A DNA stretch of 64,000 nucleotides from Lachnospiraceae bacterium. GTDB lineage: Bacteria > Bacillota > Clostridia > Lachnospirales > Lachnospiraceae. Shown piece by piece: positions 1 through 9,400 of the stretch. The stretch lies in assembly GCA_910574805.1 (NCBI GenBank), contig CAJTCV010000013.1:1-64000 (forward strand), written 5' to 3'. Both the position numbers and the translations under genes were made by a program. The notes below the pieces were generated by a model. It was not told the DNA's origin and did no database searches. It saw only the letters and a list, made by a program, of their open reading frames with translations. Numbering within the stretch: the stretch's first letter is position 1; each line of letters opens with the position of its first letter.

Positions 1-163
1 GGACAGGCATGGCCTTTATAAAAAATATACTATGAAGGAGCTGGTGAACCTGTTGGCAAAGCTTCGTGTTCAGGATATCAATGGCAGGCGTATACTGTAT
101 CCGGTATCAAAAGAACAGCGGATAGTTTATGAGGCATTTGATGTTGAACTGCCAACCGAGTAA
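1..163 (+). CDS. C-terminal end of a probable transposase (partial)
   Basis: A frame is open from the left edge to a TAA at 161-163 and encodes 53 residues, including GLYKKYT and PVSKEQRIVYEAF. This tail resembles the C-terminus of some IS4/IS1634-type DDE transposases, which often end with an SK-x-QR-x-(I/V)Y segment. No catalytic residues lie inside the window, so the family is not proven. The gene body is off the left edge, and AT-rich DNA follows it. It could instead be the tail of an unrelated AT-rich accessory gene. Confidence 0.45.
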   Translation, partial: DRHGLYKKYTMKELVNLLAKLRVQDINGRRILYPVSKEQRIVYEAFDVELPTE

Positions 164-491
164 GGCTGTTGTTATAATTTTACCGGGATTTTAGGATGTA
201 TCTATCTATAATTGAGCAAATTCTGAAAAATGTACAAACCTGCCCTGCAAATGAAGAAAAATCATGGATTCTCTGCTTTTGAAAATGTCTCTACACTTTT
301 ATGCAATTTATGTTATTTGCTCATTTATAATGTTCAAAACAAAAACACTTAATAAAATCACCAACATAAGCAAAAAATCCGTACAGCAAATCCAACTATT
401 TTAAAAATCTTCGGACTTACCATACGGATGATTATTTAGCAAAAAGCAGAAAAAATCGAAAGCTGCAAGTCAATTCCATCTCAACTGTTCA
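164..491. other. AT-rich intergenic stretch, no gene seen
   Basis: This stretch is clearly more AT-rich than the DNA after 492 and has no convincing reading frame. A weak 7-bp inverted repeat (377-383 with 423-429, arms ATCCGTA/TACGGAT) lies near its end. It may hold the end of the mobile element whose transposase tail precedes it, but no terminal inverted repeat could be recognised without the left end. Confidence 0.5.
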
Positions 492-1319
492 TCAACAGTT
501 CCCCACAAACACATAATTCACATACTTCTCCGCTGCCTTCGCCAGACAGTACACCTGCTGCACCTCTGTGGCCTCCCGGTCCGTCATGCGGTATCGGGGA
601 AAGAACCTTGTGATATGCAGCGGGATATCCCTGCTGACAGAGGCGATCCATGCCGCCTCTTCTTCTATCTCCTCCAGACTGTCGTTCTCTCCTGGTACGA
701 CCAGTGTCGTCAGCTCCACATGACAGTCCGCTGCTGCCCGTGTGATGAACGCCTTTACCGTATCCAGATCTCCGCCCAGCTTCTTATATCCTTCCTTCCG
801 AAAACATTTCAGATCGATATTCATGGCATCCACATAAGGAAGGAGCTCCTCCAGCACAGACAGAGACGCATGCCCATTGGTGACCATGACATTTTTCATG
901 CCGTATGCATGGATCCGCTCTGCAGCATCCCGGACATACTCCCAGCCCACCAGTGGTTCATTATAGGTAAAGGCAGCTCCGATATTCCCCACCGGCTGAT
1001 AGTACCGTGCCCGCTCCGCCAGCTCCTGCGGCAGAAGAAGGCGAAAGACCGCCGTATCCCCGTCTGTCATGGAGATCTCATGATTCTGGCAGAAGGAACA
1101 CCGCAGATTGCACCCATAGCTGCCCACCGACAGGACCAGACTGCCCGGGCAGAACATCCTCAGCGGTTTTTTCTCAATGGGATCCAGATTCAGGGACGTC
1201 ACCCGTCCGTAATTGTCACACTGAATCCTCCCTCCTTCATTTTTCCTCGCCCGACAGATTCCCCGCTGCCCGGGCTTCAGGCTGCAGTGGTGCATACACA
1301 CCTGACAAACTGTATCCAT
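492..1319 (-). CDS. amrS: AmmeMemoRadiSam system radical SAM enzyme AmrS
   Basis: Radical S-adenosylmethionine enzyme of 275 residues, the AmrS partner of the AmrA/AmrB proteins. The signature CNLRCSFCQN (CxxxCxxC, binding a 4Fe-4S cluster) follows the GSYGC stretch. An N-terminal cysteine pair, CQVCMHHC, and a later CRAR segment look like an extra metal site, as is usual in this family. The ATG at 1319 was chosen because an AGGAGG stands 6-8 bases upstream; a GTG at 1400 would overlap the previous stop but lacks such a site. It lies directly downstream of the AmrB-AmrA fusion in the same operon. The reaction catalysed by the system is not established. Confidence 0.92.
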   Translation of the reverse strand: MDTVCQVCMHHCSLKPGQRGICRARKNEGGRIQCDNYGRVTSLNLDPIEKKPLRMFCPGSLVLSVGSYGCNLRCSFCQNHEISMTDGDTAVFRLLLPQELAERARYYQPVGNIGAAFTYNEPLVGWEYVRDAAERIHAYGMKNVMVTNGHASLSVLEELLPYVDAMNIDLKCFRKEGYKKLGGDLDTVKAFITRAAADCHVELTTLVVPGENDSLEEIEEEAAWIASVSRDIPLHITRFFPRYRMTDREATEVQQVYCLAKAAEKYVNYVFVGNC

Positions 1320-1396
1320 CCTTTCCTCCTGTCTAAAGATCTGTATGCCCCGCAGTACACTGCCAGAGCATAAAAACCGGCCGGTTCTTCGGAGGC

Positions 1397-2785
1397 TCAC
1401 ACGGAATGCCGGACAACCTCGAACCGTTCCAGCTCTGCCTCTTCCTCCGCCCCGATCCCTGCCTTTTGTTTCGCGATGGCGATCTGCTCCTCCACCGTAT
1501 CCACGCCTTCCAGATTCGGCAGCAGCAGGCCCCGCCGGTATCCGCTGGTCACCACCACTCCGTAACGCCTGACATCCAGCTCATCCGGAGAACCGATCTT
1601 CTCCGTATCTCCCAGCACATCCACACTGATGGAAAGCGCTTCCAGCTCCGACGGCTCCACCGGAGAGAACCTGGGATCTCCCGTGCATGCGCTCACCGCA
1701 TTATTGATAATCTCCTCCGCGATGGAAGACTGCACTGCCTGTATGGTCCCGATACATCCTCTGAGCCTGCCGTCCTTTTTAATGGAGACAAATACCCCTG
1801 CACGCCTGCTGTACATTTCCTCCGGCAGATGCTCCGGCATCCGGATCATCTGTCCCGTCCGGACACAGTGCTCAATGGTTTCCCTCGCCAGACGCACATA
1901 CGCATCCTCCGCTTCCCGTTCCAGTGTCCGTCTGGCACGGACATCCGCTTCATACTGTCTCAGGAAGGCTCTGGAAGGATCCGGACCGCATACCTCATAT
2001 GTACAGATCCCGTATCCCACACCGAACGGTCCTTCATAGGACATCCGCCTGCTCCTGACCTTCTGCGCGTCCAGCGCCCCCGCCAGGATGAGAAAGGATC
2101 TGTGACCACACTCTCCCGCTTTTTCGCAGAAATCCTCCGGAAATTCCAGAAGCCGGCCAAATGCGCCTTCTCCCATGGCCTCCATAATGCGCCGGTCATA
2201 TTCCGGCCCTTCCTTCCGGTATCCATAGGGACCATCCTCCTTCAGCCGGTGGGACAGATCTCCGCTTCCCACAAGTACCGCTTTGCGTTCCAGCATCTCT
2301 GCCGTTCTCTTTATATGCTGCCCCAGCCGGTAATGCTCTGCAAAGGAGAGCCCCGACAGACCGATCCTCACCAGCCGGTAGTCCTTCCAGTACCGGTTGA
2401 TAAAATACAGCGGAACCAAAGTCCCATGATCCAGACACTTTTCCCTCTCTCCCGCCGTCCCCGCCGGCAGCCCCTCCGCATAGGCAGACTGACACAGCAG
2501 ATCCACGAACTCCGTATCATATTCCGCTTCCATTCTCACCTGTCCCGCACCAAATCTTCCCAGATCACCGAATGCTCCTTCTCCCGGCGAGATATGAAAA
2601 TAATCCGCATACATGACCTGATGAGGCGAGATCAGGACGATGGTATCCGGCTTTTGTCTGCCGATCTCCTGCGCCGCCTCCTCATAGGCATGAATGGTAT
2701 CCCGGATTTTGTTTTCTTCCCCTTTTCCCACCTCCGGCACGATCAGCGGAGGATGCGGCACCATATAAGCAGCCTTGATCCCCAT
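1397..2785 (-). CDS. AmmeMemoRadiSam proteins B and A fused (Memo + AMMECR1)
   Basis: 462-residue fusion. Residues about 5-265 are a Memo-like domain (AmrB) related to non-haem-iron/extradiol dioxygenase folds, with conserved VPHPPLIVPEVG, SPHQ, DHGTLVPL, SGDLSHR and CGHRSF segments. Residues about 285-455 are an AMMECR1 domain (AmrA) with the hallmark LRGCIGT motif. The start is backed by an AGGAGGG 9 bases upstream of the ATG. The fusion plus the adjacent radical SAM gene gives the complete three-part system. The family is widespread in bacteria and archaea, but its substrate and product are unknown. Confidence 0.92.
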   Translation of the reverse strand: MGIKAAYMVPHPPLIVPEVGKGEENKIRDTIHAYEEAAQEIGRQKPDTIVLISPHQVMYADYFHISPGEGAFGDLGRFGAGQVRMEAEYDTEFVDLLCQSAYAEGLPAGTAGEREKCLDHGTLVPLYFINRYWKDYRLVRIGLSGLSFAEHYRLGQHIKRTAEMLERKAVLVGSGDLSHRLKEDGPYGYRKEGPEYDRRIMEAMGEGAFGRLLEFPEDFCEKAGECGHRSFLILAGALDAQKVRSRRMSYEGPFGVGYGICTYEVCGPDPSRAFLRQYEADVRARRTLEREAEDAYVRLARETIEHCVRTGQMIRMPEHLPEEMYSRRAGVFVSIKKDGRLRGCIGTIQAVQSSIAEEIINNAVSACTGDPRFSPVEPSELEALSISVDVLGDTEKIGSPDELDVRRYGVVVTSGYRRGLLLPNLEGVDTVEEQIAIAKQKAGIGAEEEAELERFEVVRHSV

Positions 2786-2809
2786 ATATATTCCCTCCTG
2801 TTCATATTT

Positions 2810-4042
2810 TCAGCGCCCCAGGCGCTCTGCTTTCCGAAACAGCACATATCCGGCCGCAAAAAGAACCGACAAGAGACCGATCCCCGCCCGGGATGTGTGA
2901 AAAAGCTGCGTTGCCATACCCAGCAGCAGCGTCCCCATAAAGGCCGCCCCTTTTCCGAAAATATCATAAAATCCAAAATATTCCGCCGCCTGTTCCCTGG
3001 GGATGATCTTCGTGTAATACGACCGGGACAGCGCCTGAATCCCTCCCTGAAAGACCGATACACAGACTGCCAGGAACCAGAATTCCCACGCCCTGTCCAT
3101 CTGCAGCGCAAAAAGCACAATCCCCAGATAGCCAAGGATGGAGATGCGGATCAGCTTCTGACTCTCCAGCTTTTTCGCCAGTCCGCCGAAGAGGATCGAA
3201 CACGGAAAAGCCACCACCTGCATCAGAAGAAGCGCCAGCATCAGATCCGCATCAGAAATCCCCACATCCTTTCCATAGGCAGTCGCCATATCAATAATTG
3301 TATAGACCCCATCAATATAGAAGAAAAACGCAGCCAGAAACCAGAAGATCTTCTGGTCCCGCCGCACCTTCTCCATGACTCCCAGAAGCCTCCGGATGCT
3401 GTCATGCACCGGGTGCTTCTGCTTCTCCACACAGCAGACCTGCTCAAAGCTTCGAAGCAGCGGCAGCGTCATCCCAAGCCACCATACCGCGTTCAGCAGA
3501 AATACCGCTGCCATGGCCTGCATGCTCCCCAGTCCCAGCCGTTCCCCGTGAAGCATCAGCAGAACACTCGCCACAAATGGAATACAGCTCCCCAGATAAC
3601 CCCACGCATAACCGTGGGCCGATACCTGATCCATGCGTTCTTCCGATGTCACATCCGCCAGCATGGAATCGTAGAAGGTCAGACTTCCCTGATATCCTGT
3701 CTTGGCAAACACATAAATCCCCAGAAATGCCAGCCACCCCGCCGGAAGCGACAGCAGCCCGCAGCCCAGCACTCCCAGCGCCACCATACAGGCAAACACC
3801 AGCTTTTTAAAGCCTCTGATATCTGCGACAGCGCCCAGCAGCGGGCCCAGAAATGCCGACAGGATCGTCACCAGCGAGCTGGCATAGCCGAAATACGCCG
3901 TGGAATCCGCCGCCGACACCCCGGCTCCCTCTGCCATATTTTTAAAACAGATGGGAATCACCGTGGCAGTCAGCATGACAAATGCAGAATTTCCCACGTC
4001 ATACAGTACCCAGTCCCGCTCTTTTCCTGTCAGATGTATCAT
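2810..4042 (-). CDS. MFS transporter of the UMF1/Atg22 type
   Basis: 410 residues with about 11-12 hydrophobic segments, so an integral membrane protein. The N-terminus KERDWVLYDVGNSAFVMLTATVIP matches the conserved WxxYDxxNSAF start of the UMF1/Atg22-like branch of the major facilitator superfamily, which includes vacuolar amino acid exporters in yeast. A charged loop sits at mid-protein (about residues 205-225), as in 6+6 MFS proteins. It overlaps the upstream phospholipase-like gene by four bases (ATGA), so the two are translationally coupled. The substrate cannot be deduced. Confidence 0.85.
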   Translation of the reverse strand: MIHLTGKERDWVLYDVGNSAFVMLTATVIPICFKNMAEGAGVSAADSTAYFGYASSLVTILSAFLGPLLGAVADIRGFKKLVFACMVALGVLGCGLLSLPAGWLAFLGIYVFAKTGYQGSLTFYDSMLADVTSEERMDQVSAHGYAWGYLGSCIPFVASVLLMLHGERLGLGSMQAMAAVFLLNAVWWLGMTLPLLRSFEQVCCVEKQKHPVHDSIRRLLGVMEKVRRDQKIFWFLAAFFFYIDGVYTIIDMATAYGKDVGISDADLMLALLLMQVVAFPCSILFGGLAKKLESQKLIRISILGYLGIVLFALQMDRAWEFWFLAVCVSVFQGGIQALSRSYYTKIIPREQAAEYFGFYDIFGKGAAFMGTLLLGMATQLFHTSRAGIGLLSVLFAAGYVLFRKAERLGR

Positions 4043-4836
4043 ATAGACTCCTCATAATTCTGATACAGCCGGTCCGACAAAAGACCGCCCGTCCTCAGGA
4101 CTCTGGCATATTTTTTGATCTCGTCCACTGCCGTCAGCACCGCATGCTCCATGCGGTCCTCCAGAAAATGGTCGCTTTCAGCACAGAATGGATGGACCTT
4201 TCCGTCCATGATCAGGCCGCCGATACCATTATCCTGCCCCATGACTCTGGAAATTATTTTTAAAAAAAGCCTTTTTATGGGATTCCTGCATACAAAAAAG
4301 GTAATGACCTGGCGGAACTGCCAGATGCATGCTCCGATCTGCCCGGGCGTCACCTGATCGAACATCCGGGAGATCTGTTTTCTTGTATTTGCCCTGCTGA
4401 TCAGATGGTGCACCGGGACATAGGAAAGGAGCGCACGCCCGTCCATGGCCATGAGGTACCGGTCAAATTCCGTCTCGATGGTCAGATGCCCAAGCCCCTT
4501 CTCCTCCACATACTGATTGATAAACGGATGGCACTCGCTGTCCAGGATAAAATGGCACAGAAATCCATACAGATAAGCCCGGAGTGCCGGATCCTGCTCC
4601 TTTCTCCACAGGCTCCTTCCCCGGTCAAAAAATTCCGCCGCCAGCTCCTGGTGCATGGCAACTCCCTGCTGATTGATCCGGTTCTTACTCACCGGATAGT
4701 AATAAAATAAAAGATCCGGTCCATGAAGCCCGAGAAGAAACGCATCCTCCCCCTGACGAACCTCCTGTCTGATACTCTCTGGCAGCTTTTTCAAAACCTT
4801 TTTCCCAAACACATAATGTGCGTAGGTTGCCGGCAT
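4039..4836 (-). CDS. Zinc-dependent phospholipase C family protein
   Basis: 265 residues. AHYVFG, LGLHGPDLLFYYYP, FLCHFILDSECHPFINQY and IETEFDRYL carry the His/Asp/Glu ligands typical of the zinc-dependent phospholipase C/S1-P1 nuclease fold. There is no signal peptide, unlike the secreted clostridial alpha-toxins, so this is the intracellular family common in Clostridia with unknown substrate. The ATG at 4836 has AGGAGG 8-9 bases upstream; the longer open frame towards 5283 is only the antisense of the Gly/Cys-rich gene. It leads the MFS gene with a 4-base overlap. Confidence 0.85.
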   Translation of the reverse strand: MPATYAHYVFGKKVLKKLPESIRQEVRQGEDAFLLGLHGPDLLFYYYPVSKNRINQQGVAMHQELAAEFFDRGRSLWRKEQDPALRAYLYGFLCHFILDSECHPFINQYVEEKGLGHLTIETEFDRYLMAMDGRALLSYVPVHHLISRANTRKQISRMFDQVTPGQIGACIWQFRQVITFFVCRNPIKRLFLKIISRVMGQDNGIGGLIMDGKVHPFCAESDHFLEDRMEHAVLTAVDEIKKYARVLRTGGLLSDRLYQNYEESI

Positions 4837-4942
4837 AACTCTTTCCTCCTGATCCCAGTGTTTTTCTTTTTCTGTTTCAGTATAGCACAATCCATGCCTT
4901 CTGCATATGATGAAGTGTAAATAGTTTTTGGAGGTTATCTTC

Positions 4943-5302
4943 ATGGGTGACTTAAGTTCAAGAAATGGTTGCGGCTGCGGCTGTGACAACAACTGTGGAT
5001 GCAGCTGCGGATGCGGCAACAACAGCGTGGGCTTCGGCGGCAGCGGATGCGGATGCCTGATCCTGATCCTTCTCCTGTTCTCCTGCTGCGGCAACGGCTT
5101 CGGCGGCAATGGCAATGGCTGCGGATGCGGATGTGACAGCGGCTTCGGCGGTGACAGCTGCTGGTGGATCATTCTGCTCCTGCTCTTCTGCGGCAACGGC
5201 TTCGGCGGCAATGGCAATGGCTGCGGATGCGGCAGCAACTGCGGCTGCAACAACTGTGGCTGCGGCAACTGCGGCTGCAGCAATAACTGCGGATGCTGCT
5301 AG
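4943..5302 (+). CDS. Gly/Cys-rich 'chorion-like' (HCB-type) protein
   Basis: 119 residues dominated by Gly, Cys and Asn in GCGC, CGCGC and NNCGC repeats, with two hydrophobic patches (LILILLLFSCC and WWIILLLLFC) that form an internal duplication, each followed by GNGFGGNGNGCGCG. Such proteins are often annotated 'chorion class high-cysteine protein' in Clostridia; their role is unknown. Metal binding, disulfide or surface-layer roles are conceivable but are inference. ATG 4943 is chosen because GGAGG at 4930-4934 lies 8 bases upstream. The gene is divergent from the phospholipase-like gene and followed by a terminator-like hairpin. Confidence 0.75.
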   Translation: MGDLSSRNGCGCGCDNNCGCSCGCGNNSVGFGGSGCGCLILILLLFSCCGNGFGGNGNGCGCGCDSGFGGDSCWWIILLLLFCGNGFGGNGNGCGCGSNCGCNNCGCGNCGCSNNCGCC

Positions 5303-5309
5303 GCACCCG

Positions 5310-5340
5310 GGGGCGTCTCTGTCGGCGGCGCCCCTTTCTT
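5310..5340 (+). terminator. Probable intrinsic terminator after the Gly/Cys-rich gene
   Basis: GGGGCG (5310-5315) pairs with CGCCCC (5329-5334), followed by TTTCTT. The T-run is short, so readthrough into the next gene is possible. Confidence 0.55.
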
Positions 5341-5379
5341 CGGTCTGCGGCCCCGTAAGATTCCGGTCCCGGAGACCGC

Positions 5380-5766
5380 ATGATTTCCAGTGACCGTTCA
5401 TATATTGAAGAAAGACGCAGGGAGCCATCTGCCATGACATTCGATGAAGCAATTCTTCCAAAAGAGCTGCAGATGATGAAAGCTTTCCTGCCCTTTCTTC
5501 CTGTCAGTATGCAGAAAATGCTTGCGATCTACATCAAATGGATCGAACTACAGAAGACCATCGAGTATTTCAGCCAGAACACTCCCATCCAGCAGTCACC
5601 GGATATGGGAAATCTGATGAAATGCATGAAAGGACTCCTCCCACCGGAGGAACAGTCTCAGATGGAGCAGTTTGCAGATATTTTTGAAAATATGGATATG
5701 TATCGGGAAATGTTTGAAGGCTTTACTTCCGCCTTTACACCCGACCAGAAGGAGGACCATACATGA
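5380..5766 (+). CDS. Small conserved hypothetical protein (128 aa)
   Basis: Helical, methionine-rich protein (segments LPKELQMMKAFLPFLPVSMQKMLAIYIKWIELQKTIEYF and MKGLLPPEEQSQMEQFADIFENM). No known domain is recognised. Two starts are plausible: 5380 (GGAG 5 bases upstream) and 5434 (GGGAG 9 bases upstream, beginning MTFDEAILPKELQ); the second gives 110 residues. It overlaps the next gene by four bases (ATGA), so the two are co-translated and may act together. Confidence 0.7.
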   Translation: MISSDRSYIEERRREPSAMTFDEAILPKELQMMKAFLPFLPVSMQKMLAIYIKWIELQKTIEYFSQNTPIQQSPDMGNLMKCMKGLLPPEEQSQMEQFADIFENMDMYREMFEGFTSAFTPDQKEDHT

Positions 5767-6050
5767 ACGCACCAGAATGGTTTCAGGACCCGCGCATCAA
5801 GGATATCTCTCCTGCCAAGCTGAAATTTCTTCTGACACTCGCAGAACAGATCGAAGGAAAGAATCAGAAGCAGGCGATGCCGATCCTCTTCGGCGCGGTG
5901 GCATCCGCAAGCCGCCAGAACCTGCAGTTCACACCGGAAGAATTCCAGCTCATCTTCGAGATCATGAAGGAAGGGAAAAGTGAGGCAGAGAAACGGAAAA
6001 TGGACGAAACACTGAAGAAGGCCCAGAAAATGATGCAGGCCAGAAAATGA
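5763..6050 (+). CDS. Small conserved hypothetical protein (95 aa)
   Basis: 95 residues, charged and predicted helical (ISPAKLKFLLTLAEQIEGKNQKQAMPILFGAVASASRQ), ending in a Lys/Met-rich tail. No signal peptide, membrane segment or known domain is visible. The start overlaps the stop of the preceding gene (ATGA). A strong hairpin follows, so this is the last gene of the unit. The function is unknown. Confidence 0.7.
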   Translation: MNAPEWFQDPRIKDISPAKLKFLLTLAEQIEGKNQKQAMPILFGAVASASRQNLQFTPEEFQLIFEIMKEGKSEAEKRKMDETLKKAQKMMQARK

Positions 6051-6066
6051 TATCACATAAAAACAT

Positions 6067-6106
6067 GCCGCAGCGGATGAACAGACACACATGAATCCGC
6101 TGCGGC
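6067..6106. terminator. Hairpin downstream of the small-protein operon
   Basis: Perfect 12-bp inverted repeat, arms 6067-6078 and 6095-6106 (GCCGCAGCGGAT and its complement), with a 16-base loop and only a short T-run (TGTTTTC) after it. It lies between convergent units and may serve both strands. Confidence 0.55.
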
Positions 6107-6115
6107 GGACTGTTT

Positions 6116-6379
6116 TCAGGGGTTCTCTCTGCCTTTGTTCCACAGAATCATTCCCGCCAGAATAAAGAGAACGGGATATGTTACCGCGCCTTCCCACAGC
6201 CCAGGCGCAAGTCTGTTCCAGAATGCCGGAAGGTAATAAGAGATACCGGAATAATCAGAAGTCCTGTATAATTTCCAGCTCACCAGAAGCTTCTCCACGC
6301 AGAATGGTATGGTCACCAGCATATCGGCAGTCAGGAAAAAGAGAACTGCATAACAGGCTGTCCCAGGATGAGTTAAGCT
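6116..6379 (-). pseudogene. Remnant of a membrane protein gene
   Basis: A frame open from a TGA at 6380-6382 to a stop at 6116 encodes about 87 residues with two hydrophobic stretches (ACYAVLFFLTADMLVTIPF and YPVLFILAGMILW). The only ATG inside (6322) cuts through the first membrane segment and has no ribosome binding site. It looks like the C-terminal remnant of an integral membrane protein that lost its 5' end. It could instead be chance open frame. Confidence 0.35.
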
Positions 6380-6421
6380 TCAACCAGCGGATCTATGCGG
6401 CATACACCGTCGGTAACCCAG

Positions 6422-6456
6422 CAGGCAGGAGCTGCACTGACGCATGCTCCTGCCTG
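6422..6456 (+). terminator. Hairpin with T-rich tail near the helicase 3' end
   Basis: Perfect 11-bp arms 6422-6432 and 6446-6456 (CAGGCAGGAGC and its complement), followed on the plus strand by TTTCCCTT. On the minus strand no T-run follows, so its use as the helicase terminator is uncertain. Confidence 0.4.
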
Positions 6457-6496
6457 TTTCCCTTAAATCTGCTTTTACCTTTTTCCGCACCATACT

Positions 6497-9400
6497 TCAG
6501 CCCGCGCCGCTTCCGGTTTCCTGCAGACGCTCCGCCAGACTCTTCATATTCCGGGGCGTCAGATGTTCTTTATAAGTAAGTCCCAGATTCGTGATATGCA
6601 GCACCGGATACTTTCCTTTGGTCTGCAGAATGTAGTTCCGGTCGATGAGCCAGCCGATCACAGCCGATGCCTCTTCCCGGTTCAGATAGGTCATGGCGCC
6701 GTATTCCGCTATGGTGTCCAGGCGGTATTTCACAATCATCTCCGGCCGCAGCCCCCGCAGAACGCCGGCCAGTACAGAGACGCCGAAGTAACGCCGGTCG
6801 CTGACGTGTACCAGGGCATGCAGCACCGTCTCCGCCATGGCAAACACACTGTGACCTTTATATTCCGGAAAACGGCCAGCCGCCCCATCCCCTTTACCAA
6901 AATGGTCCAGCATCTCCTGTTCCCAGTTTTCTCTTCGGTTCCGGTCCGTCGGATCTTTTTCCGGTTTTCTGACCGCATCCGTTTCCGTCGGCCGGGCTGT
7001 TACTGTTTCTCTCGCGGCATTTTGATCGGTCCGCGCCTCATCGGGCGCCGCCGTATCTTCCGGATCCGGATACACATATCCCATTCTTTTGTAATAATCC
7101 CTCGCGGACATCATGGCGCCGCAGCCTGTTTTGTCGGCCTTGTAGTTGGAGCAGCCCAGCAGCCGGCCCCCGTTTTTGGAACGTTTGACGATCAGATACC
7201 CGTCCTGACAGCTGGAACATTTTATAATCGACAGCTTTCTTCCCGCCAGGTCATTGGTCATAAAACTGCATACTTCCGGCTCGTTGGTACACAGATACAG
7301 TTTCAGTCCGTAAGCCGCCTTATATCTCAGCTGCAGCGGAAATCCGCAGACCGGGCATTTCTTCTTCCCGAACACCTCCGGTTCCTTCTCGGACCAGTTT
7401 CCGCGCAGGCAGACATTTTTATACTCCCGCTTGATTTCCAGAAGAAATTCCGACGGATTTTTCTCCGGTGCGATAAAATACACCCGGTTCTTTGTCCGCG
7501 TCATGGCCACATAGAAGAGTCTGCGCTCCTCCGCGTACTGTATGGACCGGTCCTCCTTCACCACCAGGGACAGAACCGGGTCGTCTTCGACCTTGGACGG
7601 AAACCCGTAAGTCTCATTACGGCCGTTGACCACGATCACGTTGTCATACCCAAGACCTTTGGAAGCGTGCGCCGTCATAAAGGTAATATCAAGCTTCGGA
7701 TATTTGACCGACCGGAGTTTTGCACCCCGTTGGATGTACTCGAAAAGACCGGTCCTGGCCAGCCGTTCCCCGTCAAATCCGAATCTGCCAAGCAGCAGCA
7801 ACCTGGACTCTTCCGTGCGGACTCCAGACAGCCGGTCATACTCCATGATCTGTTCCAGGGCCGTCAAAACCGCGCAGGCCATGGCATAATCCCTGCCGCT
7901 CCTCCGGTCTTTCTTCGAGGGCCTCACGGCGCCGTCATAGGTATAGATGATGACCGGATCCTCCAGATGCTTGGGCGAGAGCAGCGATTTCCGGATCTGA
8001 GAGGCGTTTTTCTGGATAAAATTGCCGGCGATATCAATGACTTCCTGAGAATTCCGATAAGTACGTACGATTTTCATCAGCTTTGCGTATCCCATCTTTT
8101 CCTCAAATTTCGTAAACAGCGTGATATCCGAACCGCTGAAAGCATAGATCGACTGCCAGTCGTCGCCCACCGCCACGATCTTCGCATCCGTCACCTCACA
8201 AAAGGACCGGACCAGATCAAACCGCTGCCTTGAGATGTCCTGGTATTCGTCCACGATCAGATACCGAAAATCCAGCTTCTCCTTCATCTCCTTCACCTCA
8301 TTGAGGACTCTGGCCGATTCATTGATCATGTCTTCAAAATCCACTGCCCGGTTCTCGATCAGGTATTTCTTATATTCCAGATAACAGCCGTGACAGATAT
8401 CGAGAAACAGTTTGGTCCGCACATTGGAAGTCTTCCTCGCCAGCTCGTCAAACTCCTGTTCCTCATATCCGTTGACTTTAAAATTCCGGATAAAATTGAT
8501 CACCAGAACCACCAGCCGGCGGATATACTTGTTCTCTTCCGCGGCAATGAGTTTCCTGATGATCTCTTCATTGGAACGCCGTCTCAGCTCAAAACCACGC
8601 TTGACCAGACATTCCTCCAGATGAGCAGAAATGCTCCTTTTGTCATCATAAGAAGAAAAGGTGTAAATAAGCTCTGTCCCATGCTGCCGGTGCAGAAGAA
8701 TCTTGTCGTGAACCGCCTTTTTGTAAGCGGCCAGCTCCTCCTCATCATACAGAAAATTCTTCCCGTCCTCCGTGATGCCGAAATGTTCAATGTAGACTGT
8801 ACGCCCGTCCTGGGTAATCTGAAAATCCGGCGTATAGGGCTTGGACGCCATCAGGATATGATAGGGATAGATCGGCTCATAAGTATAATCAATTCCGTTC
8901 AGATAAAGGAAATTGGCAATCTCCACTTCCTGCATGGACCTGAGAATCTCATTTTGAATCGTGACCTTCTTTCTGCTGTTCCGGTCGATGATCTCTTCTT
9001 TAAAATCGTCCAGCTCGCTGCGCATGGTCGCATAATTGGCGTTGGCCATATGGTTGAAAAAATGATTGATGTCATCCCCTTCATAGGGCGCGTCAAAATA
9101 GGAGGCAAAGAAAAGAATCAGGCTGTTGACGACTCCCGGGTTTTTTAAAATCGTGCCTCTGAAATATTCCTGCACACAGTAATACAGCTTGCTGCCGTCC
9201 ACAATATTTAATTTTTCAGGGTTATTTTTGTGCAGGATCGCGTTTCCGGCAGCATGAAACGTTACAATGGGACACGGGATATTCAGATCCCGGTTGATCT
9301 TCTCTCTCAGTTCGTTGACGGCCTTATTGGTAAAAGAGATGATCAGAATCCGGGCCGGGTCCACCTGCTGCTTTTCCACCAGATATTTCACCTTCGCCGC

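Noticed and set aside
1406-4057. 883-codon open frame on the plus strand
   Set aside because: It is antisense to the AmrB-AmrA and MFS genes, has a His/Arg/Gln-rich composition without domains, and no ribosome binding site.
4837-5283. Proline/glutamine-rich N-terminal extension of the phospholipase-like gene
   Set aside because: It is the complement of the Gly/Cys-rich gene; the real start at 4836 has AGGAGG and matches the family N-terminus.
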